Shown here piece by piece: positions 1 to 7,007 of a DNA stretch of 10,874 nt (positions are counted from its first letter, which is position 1; each line of letters begins with the position of its first letter). The stretch lies in assembly GCA_035406685.1 (NCBI GenBank), contig DAONLM010000098.1:1-10874 (forward strand), in the 5' to 3' direction. Source of the stretch: DAONLM01 sp035406685 (lineage in GTDB: Bacteria; Spirochaetota; GWE2-31-10; MWDO01). The notes below the pieces were generated by a model. The model did not search any database, was not told the DNA's origin, and saw only the letters and a program-made list of their open reading frames with translations. Made by a program: the position numbers and the translations under genes.

Positions 1-18
1 TAATCACAAATTTTTTGA

Positions 19-66
19 GAAAATCCTTTACAAAATTTAAGAAAAAAATTAAAAAAAATTGACTAA
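19..66 (+). repeat. Left-end copy of a repeat shared (inverted) with the right end
   Basis: Positions 19-33 read GAAAATCCTTTACAA, and the same 15 bases occur on the minus strand at 10874-10860. Similarity continues imperfectly: both copies go on with an AAGA/GAGA-A-run segment and end in an A-run followed by TTGA. Conceptual translation in one frame gives ENPLQNLRKKLKKID and a stop here, against ENPLQFLRKNLVFFEKN and a stop in the right copy, so both could be C-terminal remnants of one mobile-element gene. However, a TGA at 16-18 closes that frame immediately upstream on this side, and the other frames are also similar, so coding is unproven. Confidence 0.55.
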
Positions 67-92
67 AAATAAAATCACATCCTAAATTTAGT

Positions 93-121
93 TTGACAAT
101 AAATCTACTTTTTAGTATGAG
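93..121 (+). promoter_or_regulatory. Putative sigma-70 promoter of the cation exchanger gene
   Basis: A perfect -35 hexamer TTGACA lies at 93-98. A 17-bp spacer separates it from TATGAG at 116-121, a 4/6 match to TATAAT. Transcription would start near 128, leaving a leader of about 20 nt that contains the GGAGGG ribosome binding site at 138-143. The only downstream plus-strand gene is the exchanger. The spacing and -35 are good, but the -10 is only fair. Confidence 0.5.
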
Positions 122-147
122 TATTAAAAGAGAAATTGGAGGGTAAT

Positions 148-1167
148 ATGTCATATTTAAATAACTTATACCTCAATGTTCCAACAATTGTTAATATTTT
201 ATTCTTTATAGTTGGGCTTGCTATTTTAATTAAAGGGAGTGATTTATTCATAGATTCAGCGATTTTCTTTGCAAAAAAGGCAAAGGTAAGCGAAACAATA
301 ATTGGCTTAACTCTTGTAAGTATGGGGACAAGCCTTCCAGAATTAGCAACTAATATCAATTCTGCAATAAAAGGAAGAACAGCAGTTGCAATAGGAAATA
401 TAGCTGGGTCTAATATAACAAATATTGCTTTAATTGTGGGTGTTTCAGCATTAATTCTTGGAAACATTTATATTAATAAAAAAATATTATATAGAGATAC
501 CCCAATAATGATATTAACTACAATAATTCTTTTAATATTTTCATATTTTTTTGATAAAAATGTATTTGCGATAAACAGAGTAGAATCAATAATACTTGTT
601 ATTTTAATGGGTATATATATATGGTATCTATTAAGATTTAATAAAGAGCAGATTGAACAATCCAATGAACAAATAAAAATAAAGTCAATCCCAATAGCCA
701 TTTTATTTTTTATTTTAGGATTAGCTGGTGTTGTATTTGGATCAGATGTGATGGTAGATAATATACTTATTGTTGCCAAAAGATTTCACATAAGTGATGG
801 CGTAATAGGTGCGACAATTGTGGCAATAGGGACAAGTTTGCCAGAACTTGCAGTTTCATTCATTGCCATCATAAAAAAGAAACATGATTTAAGCATAGGA
901 AATGTTGTGGGAAGTAATATATTCAATATACTTTTTATAATAGGGATCACAGGGATAATAAGAGATGTAGCAATAATAAATGCAGAAGGAACCACTGATA
1001 ATCTTATGTTATTTTTTACTTTACCAGTGACATTAGGAATTGCAATTTTATTCTTTTTATTCTCTTTATTTGGCAAAAAAATAGGCAGAATAAAAGGTTT
1101 AATATTTTTATTACTTTTTATAGGTTTTATAATAGTAAATTATATGAGTGGAATATTTTTAAATTAA
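148..1167 (+). CDS. CaCA-family Na+(K+)/Ca2+ exchanger
   Basis: This is a 339-residue inner-membrane antiporter of the Ca2+:cation antiporter family (YrbG / NCX_Mj type), expected to extrude Ca2+ in exchange for Na+. Its hallmark is two inverted alpha repeats. Alpha-1 contains MGTSLPEL (about residues 59-66) and GNIAGSNITN (83-92). Alpha-2 contains IGTSLPEL (227-234) and GNVVGSNIFN (251-260). The two ion-binding glutamates of the family correspond to E65 and E233, and both are present. About ten hydrophobic segments cover the protein, with a short polar loop (about 165-180) between the halves, as in prokaryotic members of normal length. ATG at 148 is chosen because GGAGGG lies 4 nt upstream; a TTG at 136 would put the ribosome binding site inside the gene. 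It is transcribed alone and converges on the LysM/LytM gene, with only 20 bp between the stops and no clear terminator hairpin. K+ dependence cannot be judged. Confidence 0.92.
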   Translation: MSYLNNLYLNVPTIVNILFFIVGLAILIKGSDLFIDSAIFFAKKAKVSETIIGLTLVSMGTSLPELATNINSAIKGRTAVAIGNIAGSNITNIALIVGVSALILGNIYINKKILYRDTPIMILTTIILLIFSYFFDKNVFAINRVESIILVILMGIYIWYLLRFNKEQIEQSNEQIKIKSIPIAILFFILGLAGVVFGSDVMVDNILIVAKRFHISDGVIGATIVAIGTSLPELAVSFIAIIKKKHDLSIGNVVGSNIFNILFIIGITGIIRDVAIINAEGTTDNLMLFFTLPVTLGIAILFFLFSLFGKKIGRIKGLIFLLLFIGFIIVNYMSGIFLN

Positions 1168-1187
1168 ATTCTGGAAATAATTAAAAA

Positions 1188-1844
1188 TCATTTTTGAAGA
1201 TAGTAAAATTTATTTTTTTCAAAATCATATTTTAAATAAGAGCCATTTTTTTGAAGAGAAAATATCAATCCATATTTTGAATATCTTGCAATAATGCCTG
1301 CTGTCCCTATTAATTGAGAAGAGGCTATTTTATCCCCTTTCTTAAAATAGACTCTATCAAGACCAGAATATATGGAAATTATTTCGTTACTATGTTTTAT
1401 AAATATTGTTATACCATAACCTTTTAAATTATCAACATGGATTACTGTTCCCTCTCCTACTGAAAAGACATTTCTATTTTGAATATTATTATCTGTAAAT
1501 ATTATTACTCCTCTAAAATTTGAAGTAACCAGAGGCTTTATATTTCCTTTTATAGGTAGGTAATAATTTACATATTTTTTTTGTTCTTCTTTTTTTACAT
1601 TTTTTTTATTTTCTGTATTTTGGAAACTCTCTTTTACAGGAATCTTTAATTTATCTCCTTTTTTTATTTTTGTAACATCTGTTATTTTATTTATCTTGCA
1701 TAATACTTCAAGAGGCACATTATAGCTTTTACTAATTCTCCATAGAGTCTCACCATCTTTAACATTGTGTATCTTATACGATTCAATAGAATACAAGAGG
1801 TATGAATTTACTAAAATCAATAAAAGGATTTTTATTTTAGTCAT
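1188..1844 (-). CDS. LysM + degenerate M23/LytM envelope protein (NlpD/EnvC-like)
   Basis: This is a 218-residue secreted protein. Residues 1-20 form a hydrophobic signal or anchor segment without a lipobox cysteine. Residues 23-69 form one LysM peptidoglycan-binding module, with GETLWRISKSYNV and a terminal KKGDKLKIP. A Lys/Glu/Asn-rich linker covers about 71-92. Residues about 105-203 have the M23 (LytM) fold pattern (VFSVGEGTVIHV, KGYGITIFIKH, VYFKKGDKI, LIGTAG). The zinc ligands are lost: the usual HxxxD segment reads FRGVII, the Y-x-H-L segment reads YSGL, and the final HLHFE segment reads GLIFSL. It is therefore probably not a peptidase but, as in EnvC and NlpD, a possible activator of a cell-wall amidase; that role is inferred. 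ATG at 1844 starts exactly at the signal sequence, with a modest CGGGA Shine-Dalgarno; a TTG at 1922 would add 26 non-signal residues. The 135-bp gap to the barrel gene upstream shows no convincing promoter. Confidence 0.85.
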   Translation of the reverse strand: MTKIKILLLILVNSYLLYSIESYKIHNVKDGETLWRISKSYNVPLEVLCKINKITDVTKIKKGDKLKIPVKESFQNTENKKNVKKEEQKKYVNYYLPIKGNIKPLVTSNFRGVIIFTDNNIQNRNVFSVGEGTVIHVDNLKGYGITIFIKHSNEIISIYSGLDRVYFKKGDKIASSQLIGTAGIIARYSKYGLIFSLQKNGSYLKYDFEKNKFYYLQK

Positions 1845-1979
1845 ATTTATCCCGACTATTCTGTAATATTGATAAATTCGACTATGACACTCATAATCTT
1901 GAAAATTTTTAAAAAAATACAAATAATTTTTTAGAAAAAATAGAAATTTCTTAGAGTAATCTTTTTATCAAAACACAAT

Positions 1980-3395
1980 TTAAAATTTTACTCTACATAT
2001 CAAAAGCCATCTGTGATAGTATCCTAAATTAGCACCACTGAATTCACCAATCTGCCAATCTTTATTGATCATACTCCAATCAAAAGGAAACATTGCCTGA
2101 ATAGATATATTAAATGCCTGGAATGGCTCAATTTCACCAAAAATAGTAAGTAATCCAGATTGATCATCTATCCCAAATAGATAACTTGTACCAAGACGAA
2201 GATAGTCATTAACCTTTACATTAATTAATCCAGAAATATAATCATGTCTTAAAAAGTTTAGGCTTTTTTTCTCTGATTTTAATAATTGTATTCTATTATA
2301 GGGATTGGTATATTTCCATTCTGATGAAACATAAATTTGATCTATACTATCCCACCAATCAAGCATACCAGAGCCATAAAAAAGATATTCTAATTTCAAA
2401 TAGACCCATCCTCCTGGCAATGTATAATCCACGCCAATTGAAGCCTCAAGTCCTTCATATCCATAAAAATTTTTGCCATAATATTTGCCACTCTTAAAAG
2501 ATTTATGCTCAAATTTATAAAGAATATCAAAAAAGAGTCCTATCTCAATATCTGCTTTAAAACTTACTGCTACAATATGAGAAAAATCATTATTTGTTGA
2601 CTCTTGGAGTCCAATTGAGGCCGGGTCTTTTTCATACTCTATTTGAGGTAAAAAAAATGCGTATAACAATTCGAAATTTATTTTTTTAAAAAAGAATTTA
2701 GCTTTTGTACCAAATTTAAAATCCCATCCTTTTGATTGCAAAGGATCATCTGGCGCAACTATAAAAGTTTGAATATTAAACAATCTTGCAGGATAGAATG
2801 ATGCAAGAATTGCAAGTCTTGGCTCTGGTCTTGCTGTAGGATTTAATGGATTTTTGGGATTAAAAAAGTCTATTGGGGAAAACATAGATTCTTTCTGTCC
2901 CGATGCTATTCTAATAAGTCCAGTCTCAATATCAAAATATTCGTTTCCAGCCTTAAAATATAATCTCTCCAATTCAAAGGATCCAACATATGCTGATTTA
3001 TAGTAAAATGGCAATGAAACTAGCTTTATTAGCCCCTTTTTGTTTAATAGTGCAGATTTATCAGTCGAAGAATCCCCTGCCTGAACAAAAAGAGAATCAG
3101 GGAAAAAATAGTCATAAAAATTGGTAAATGAACCAGAAAAGGTATTTATATTTATTGCAAAACCAAAAGAAAGATTTTCATTAATTTCTGAATTAAGTCT
3201 TAAATTTAAAAAATTATTTACCCCCCAATTAAATTCGCCATAGTCTGTATCTCTGTTAAAGGTTTTTGTATGCGCAAGATCTACTATACATTCATAACTA
3301 CCATTAAACTTAATAGATCCTTTCTTCTGAGAAAAGATATTTGCTATAATTCCTAATAATAAAATTAAGACAAATAAAAATTTAAAACCTCTCAT
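1980..3395 (-). CDS. Outer-membrane beta-barrel protein, DUF1302-like
   Basis: This 471-residue protein has a signal peptide (residues 1-22, MRGFKF, a hydrophobic run, then IFSQ). The rest is rich in alternating aromatic/polar strands (for example GWDFKFGTKAKFFFKKINFELLYAF), typical of a transmembrane beta barrel. The last residue is phenylalanine after RWLLICRVK, a classic BAM-recognised C-terminal signal. Around residues 159-193 there is a segment with IRIASGQ, SPIDFFNPKNP and a P-E-P-R run. It resembles the conserved 'R-x-x-x-x-G...P-D-F-x-N-P...R' stretch of DUF1302-type outer-membrane proteins, but I make that assignment by eye. Such barrels are often encoded beside a LolA-like PF17131 protein and a transporter, as here, which suggests an outer-membrane partner of the ABC system. 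The start has an AAGAGG ribosome binding site 8 nt away. It lies 196 bp after permease C with four repeats between, so it may be a separate transcription unit. No enzymatic motif is seen. Confidence 0.75.
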   Translation of the reverse strand: MRGFKFLFVLILLLGIIANIFSQKKGSIKFNGSYECIVDLAHTKTFNRDTDYGEFNWGVNNFLNLRLNSEINENLSFGFAININTFSGSFTNFYDYFFPDSLFVQAGDSSTDKSALLNKKGLIKLVSLPFYYKSAYVGSFELERLYFKAGNEYFDIETGLIRIASGQKESMFSPIDFFNPKNPLNPTARPEPRLAILASFYPARLFNIQTFIVAPDDPLQSKGWDFKFGTKAKFFFKKINFELLYAFFLPQIEYEKDPASIGLQESTNNDFSHIVAVSFKADIEIGLFFDILYKFEHKSFKSGKYYGKNFYGYEGLEASIGVDYTLPGGWVYLKLEYLFYGSGMLDWWDSIDQIYVSSEWKYTNPYNRIQLLKSEKKSLNFLRHDYISGLINVKVNDYLRLGTSYLFGIDDQSGLLTIFGEIEPFQAFNISIQAMFPFDWSMINKDWQIGEFSGANLGYYHRWLLICRVKF

Positions 3396-3477
3396 TGAAT
3401 TATCCTCTTAATATTTATTTTTTTTTAAATATTTTTAAAATAACTATAATTTATTAATTTAGTAAAATAATAAACCA

Positions 3478-3554
3478 CAGATATCCCCCGTCATTTATAG
3501 GGATATCCCCTTCTCATAACCAGATATCCCTTGTTGAAATATACAGATATCCCC
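3478..3554. repeat. Four GATATCCC cores at 21-23 bp spacing
   Basis: GATATCCC begins at 3480, 3502, 3523 and 3546, giving steps of 22, 21 and 23 bp, close to two helical turns. Three copies are preceded by CA (CAGATATCCC). The second is GGGATATCCC, a perfect 10-bp palindrome. The C-rich cores stand out in AT-rich DNA. The cluster lies about 85-160 bp upstream of the barrel gene start and just downstream of permease C. It could be an array of regulator sites on one face of the helix, or a small dispersed repeat of the kind linked to IS200-like (RAYT) transposases. The remainder of this 196-bp gap is AT-rich and shows no convincing promoter or terminator. Confidence 0.8.
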
Positions 3555-3591
3555 TTTTATTTTTATAGAATAACATATATTTTTATATTCT

Positions 3592-4926
3592 TTACTCAAA
3601 CCTCATTGCATCGGTAACAGACGTTTTTAATGCTCTTTTAACAGGTGGCAATGCCATAATAGCTGCTATTAAAGTTGCAAAAATCATAGAGATAATCATC
3701 ACTGGAATATTCCAAGAAGATTTAAATACACCAATCACCCTGTAGCCAAAATTTTCCATATTCATATTTGTTAATATTTCTGTCATATCGATACCAACAT
3801 TTGTCATATAAATATTTATTAAAATTCCAATAATAACACCAATAGTTGAGCCTATCAAACCAATCAAGCCCGCTTCATATACAAAAAGTTTTTTTACTTC
3901 ATTATCTTTCATACCCAATGCCCTTAACATCCCAATCTCTTTTGTTCTTTCAAAAACAGCCATAAGCATAGTATTTGCTATACCAATGATTGAAAGAAAT
4001 ATTAAAAAGATTGATACAAGTTTAGAAGTTCCGGTCTTAGTAGCAGAAATAGATATAAAATCAAGAGCATCATCATACCAGCTTACCAGAATAAGATCTT
4101 CATCATTTATATTTTTATCATTTAATGTCTTTAATTGTGGAATATGCTTTTTAATAACGCTTATACTCTCGTTTCTATGTGGTAAACCAGAAATATTTTT
4201 ATTCTTTTTTCTTATACAAATTTCAGTAATACCACCTTCAAGAAGTAGTCCCTTTTCATCTTGTAAAATATCAAGCGAGATATATCCTATTTTACCATTG
4301 AGATATGGATTTGGACAATTAATTAATCCGCATACTCTCAACTCAATTAATTGATGTATATGTTTTATATTTCCATTTTCATCCTTTCTGTCAATAACTG
4401 TTGTAAGTCTTACAGTATCACCTATATCAACCCCCAGATCCTTTGCCCCTCTTATGCCAAGTAAAATTTCAAACTGATTTTTTTCCGGAAATTTCCCATT
4501 TTCTATAAAATTATGAGTTATAAAAACCTTTTTCTCCATCTCTGGTTCAATGCCAACAAATAAAAAAGGCAATTCTCCATCCTTACTCAAAAGAGAACCA
4601 GCAAATTTTATCCGTGGGGCAGCATCATATCCTATTTTATCAAGAGATTTTAAAATATCTTCATAGTTTGTAAAAGCCTCATACATCGGTAGTTCATCTT
4701 TTATATCAAAATATCTCTTCTTATAAATTTTTACTTCTCCAGTCTCAAAATTAACAAGATTTCTTCTCGAATCAATGTCTATTCCATACAAAAATGCATC
4801 TATAAATATAAAAACAGTAACAGAAATTGTAATTGCAAGGATAGTAAAAAAAGATTTTAATCTATGCCTTTTAAGATTGGCAAATGCCATTTTTAAGAAA
4901 AACATGTTAGAACTCTTAAGTTTCAT
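3592..4926 (-). CDS. FtsX/MacB-type ABC permease C (paralogue of permease A)
   Basis: This 444-residue inner-membrane permease has the LolC/E-MacB architecture: TM1 at about 25-47, a large periplasmic domain (about 50-295), and an FtsX domain with TM2 at about 302-324, TM3 at about 345-374 and TM4 at about 408-428. The cytoplasmic ERTKEIGMLRALG (326-338) is the coupling segment that contacts the ATPase. It is very similar to permease A along its whole length; shared stretches include GAKDLGVDIGDTV, ITEICIRKK, IGIANTMLMAV and the C-terminal RFE. It differs by a short insertion near residues 264-275. No ATPase follows it, so it presumably shares the single upstream one. The frame is open to 5019, overlapping the LolA-like gene, but ATG 4926 has a strong AAGGAGG and aligns with the start of permease A. 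It follows the LolA-like gene by 40 bp and is probably the last gene of the tight operon. Cargo is unknown. Confidence 0.9.
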   Translation of the reverse strand: MKLKSSNMFFLKMAFANLKRHRLKSFFTILAITISVTVFIFIDAFLYGIDIDSRRNLVNFETGEVKIYKKRYFDIKDELPMYEAFTNYEDILKSLDKIGYDAAPRIKFAGSLLSKDGELPFLFVGIEPEMEKKVFITHNFIENGKFPEKNQFEILLGIRGAKDLGVDIGDTVRLTTVIDRKDENGNIKHIHQLIELRVCGLINCPNPYLNGKIGYISLDILQDEKGLLLEGGITEICIRKKNKNISGLPHRNESISVIKKHIPQLKTLNDKNINDEDLILVSWYDDALDFISISATKTGTSKLVSIFLIFLSIIGIANTMLMAVFERTKEIGMLRALGMKDNEVKKLFVYEAGLIGLIGSTIGVIIGILINIYMTNVGIDMTEILTNMNMENFGYRVIGVFKSSWNIPVMIISMIFATLIAAIMALPPVKRALKTSVTDAMRFE

Positions 4927-4935
4927 ATTAGACCT

Positions 4936-4944
4936 AACCTCCTT
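4936..4944 (-). promoter_or_regulatory. Ribosome binding site that fixes the permease C start
   Basis: The minus strand reads AAGGAGGTT here, a near-perfect Shine-Dalgarno about 10 nt before the ATG at 4926-4924. It lies downstream of the LolA-like stop (4967-4969). This argues against the longer frame from 5019, which would overlap that gene by 53 bp and add 31 residues absent from permease A. Confidence 0.8.
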
Positions 4945-4966
4945 AAAAACTAAACTTCCTCTATCA

Positions 4967-5695
4967 CTACTTTTTAAGATTTTTGAGACTAAATACACTA
5001 TCTGGAATTTTAACATCAAGATCTATATTTTTCATAATAAACTCAGTCTTTGAATTCTTTCTTAATAAATCCCTTGTCTCTATCTGAACTGGAAAATTCT
5101 TACCTTTTATCTTTTCATATTTTATTATTTTATTCTCTTTTAATGCTGCGCCAGAAAGAGAGTATAACTCCTCTTTTAATGGAAGATAGATATCCTTTTC
5201 AACCCAGAGTTTTCTCTTGGGATATGAGACATTCTTTGTCTTTGCCGTTAATTCTAAAACCCATACATTCTTCCCATCATAAGTTATCTCCTCAACTATT
5301 TTTGCATTATATTGTGCAGAGAGTGTATTATTTTCTGTCATATCCTCATAAGAAAGATCTGATCCCATCACAGACTCTTTTAACATATGTCCTGTTATCT
5401 GCATAACATCTTCCAGATCTTCAGAATATACATAGAGAGTCCCTTCTATCTTTAAATATTTTGTCCCAAGATCATCCTGATTTGTAAATTCAGTAAAAAA
5501 TTCTTTATTCCCTCTTGCAAGAGTCTTAAATGTTTTAACATATTTCTTTCCAGAAATATATATAATCATCTCACCTTCATATTTTATAGAATCATAAACC
5601 TGATTGTTATCAATATTTTTCAAGATGGTATTTGCATCCTGAGAAAAAATCAATAAATTGACAATCAAAAATAAAAATATAAATCTCTTTTTCAT
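4967..5695 (-). CDS. LolA-like periplasmic carrier (outer membrane lipoprotein-sorting protein, PF17131 type)
   Basis: This 242-residue exported protein has a signal peptide (residues 1-19, MKKRF, a hydrophobic run, then FSQ) and no lipobox cysteine, so it is expected to be soluble in the periplasm. The family is recognisable from LGTKYLKIEG (76-85), the tyrosine/aspartate stretch before TGHML, and the hallmark MGSDLSYEDM (110-119). RKLWVEKD and LPLKEELYS (about 161-179) and IPDSVFSLKNL at the C-terminus also fit. Proteins of this group have the half-barrel fold of LolA/LolB, which shields acyl chains, and are found beside RND or ABC transporters and outer-membrane barrels. The gene sits between permeases B and C, 41 bp after B, with AAGGAG about 5 nt before the ATG. 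Its role is therefore inferred to be accepting lipid or lipoprotein cargo from the ABC complex and carrying it towards the outer membrane. It is not the housekeeping LolA by sequence. Confidence 0.88.
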   Translation of the reverse strand: MKKRFIFLFLIVNLLIFSQDANTILKNIDNNQVYDSIKYEGEMIIYISGKKYVKTFKTLARGNKEFFTEFTNQDDLGTKYLKIEGTLYVYSEDLEDVMQITGHMLKESVMGSDLSYEDMTENNTLSAQYNAKIVEEITYDGKNVWVLELTAKTKNVSYPKRKLWVEKDIYLPLKEELYSLSGAALKENKIIKYEKIKGKNFPVQIETRDLLRKNSKTEFIMKNIDLDVKIPDSVFSLKNLKK

Positions 5696-5736
5696 AAAAA
5701 CTCCTTTTTTATAAAATATTCTATCAAAGATAGATC

Positions 5737-6990
5737 TTATCTTCTTAGAGCTTCAACCGGCTCAATAAATGCTGATTTTAATGAGGGAAAAATTGTGCAA
5801 ATACTGGACACCACAATTCCAAAGAAAAAAGCCTCAATTAAATAGATAAAAGAAAAACTTATATATATTGTATTACTTATTGGCAGCTCAATACCACCAG
5901 TCATCTGTTCAACACTTATTGGAAAGTTCTGTAATATTCCAGTAACAATTCCCCCTAATATTATGCCAATAAGAGAGCCTATTTTACTCAAAATCACTGC
6001 CTCTAAAAAAAATAACCCTACAATCTCACCTCTTTTCATACCCAAAGCACCCATCATTCCTATCTCTTTTATTCTCTCATGGATTACCATAATTATTGTA
6101 TTTACTATTAAAAATGAGGCTACTATTATAAATACAATGTAAATAATACTATATATTATGTTTACCTGTTGCAACATTGTAACCCAGTAATTCTTTTTCC
6201 ATTCTTTTATAAGAGTCTTTTCTTTATTAAAGATATTTTCAATCTCTTTTATTATTTTTGAAGAATCTTCTGGATTTTCTAAAAAGACAAAGATCTGCTG
6301 AGTCTGTCCCTGTAAATTTGCGACTTTCTGTAACTTATCAATAGGAACAATTATATAATTATTGTCATAACTAAGAAAATCAAAATCAAACATTCCAACA
6401 ACTTTGGGCATAAAAAACTTATCAGAATATTGACTTGAGACTATCTTCATTTGAAGTTTGTCTCCAATATTTAAGCCTATCTTTTTAGCAAGTCTATAAC
6501 CAATAAGGCATTCATTCTTATTAGGATCCGGTATTTTTGAATCTTTTAATAAACCATTACTTTTGGTCTTTTGATTCAAAAAGTTTGTACTTGCCTCTTT
6601 TTCAAAATCAACTCCCCATATAACAGCATGTTTAACATTACTATTTGTAAGAGTTGCTATTGCTGTAATTCTTAGATTAACACTCTTCACACCTTTTATA
6701 CTCTCTATCTTTTTAACAATTGTCTCTAAATCCTCTTCTGTCTCAATTGCAAACTGTAATGGATAAAACTCCTTTTTATTTTCAAAATCTTTTGAATTTA
6801 TAAGAATATCTCCTATCTCATAAGTTCTTAATGTATAAGAATAACTTCTGAGCATCCCATTTACGAAGGAGATCATTATGACTATAAAAAATACCGCAAC
6901 AGCAATTGCTATTATACAGAATATGGATCTTCTTAAATTTCTAAAGATATTTCTATAAGCAATTGTTATTAAACTAAATAAACTATTCAT
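5737..6990 (-). CDS. FtsX/MacB-type ABC permease B
   Basis: This 417-residue permease has TM1 at about 22-45, a periplasmic domain at about 50-270, TM2 at about 278-303, TM3 at about 325-352 and TM4 at about 375-400. The coupling segment ERIKEIGMMGALGMKRGEI is at 305-323, and the C-terminus is PVEALRR. It has the same architecture as A and C but is clearly divergent in the periplasmic domain. That is the usual relationship between the two halves of a heterodimer such as LolC and LolE. It probably pairs with A, with C, or with each in turn, around the shared ATPase. AAGGAGG lies 5 nt before the ATG. It begins 17 bp after permease A and is followed 41 bp later by the LolA-like gene. No sign of truncation. 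Confidence 0.9.
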   Translation of the reverse strand: MNSLFSLITIAYRNIFRNLRRSIFCIIAIAVAVFFIVIMISFVNGMLRSYSYTLRTYEIGDILINSKDFENKKEFYPLQFAIETEEDLETIVKKIESIKGVKSVNLRITAIATLTNSNVKHAVIWGVDFEKEASTNFLNQKTKSNGLLKDSKIPDPNKNECLIGYRLAKKIGLNIGDKLQMKIVSSQYSDKFFMPKVVGMFDFDFLSYDNNYIIVPIDKLQKVANLQGQTQQIFVFLENPEDSSKIIKEIENIFNKEKTLIKEWKKNYWVTMLQQVNIIYSIIYIVFIIVASFLIVNTIIMVIHERIKEIGMMGALGMKRGEIVGLFFLEAVILSKIGSLIGIILGGIVTGILQNFPISVEQMTGGIELPISNTIYISFSFIYLIEAFFFGIVVSSICTIFPSLKSAFIEPVEALRR

Positions 6991-7007
6991 AAAATCCTCC
7001 TTAAAAA

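Noticed and set aside
1845..1922. Longer LysM/LytM protein from TTG at 1922
   Set aside because: The added 26 residues are polar and would bury the signal sequence. ATG at 1844 begins exactly at the hydrophobic export segment.
1946..1955. AGAAATTTCT palindrome after the barrel gene as a terminator
   Set aside because: The stem is short, nearly all A/T and has no loop. Such palindromes are common by chance in this AT-rich DNA.
3478..3554. Small CRISPR array
   Set aside because: The repeat core is only about 8-10 bp and spacers are about 12-14 bp, far below CRISPR dimensions, and no cas gene is present.
3986..4354. Plus-strand open frame inside permease C, and similar open frames opposite the exchanger, LolA-like and ATPase genes
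   Set aside because: They lie entirely antisense to confidently identified genes and lack family similarity. I take them as by-products of the base composition.
4927..5019. N-terminal extension of permease C by 31 residues, overlapping the LolA-like gene
   Set aside because: The strong AAGGAGG at 4938-4944 and the alignment with permease A both place the start at 4926. The extension is merely the open frame running back through the 3' end of the LolA-like gene.
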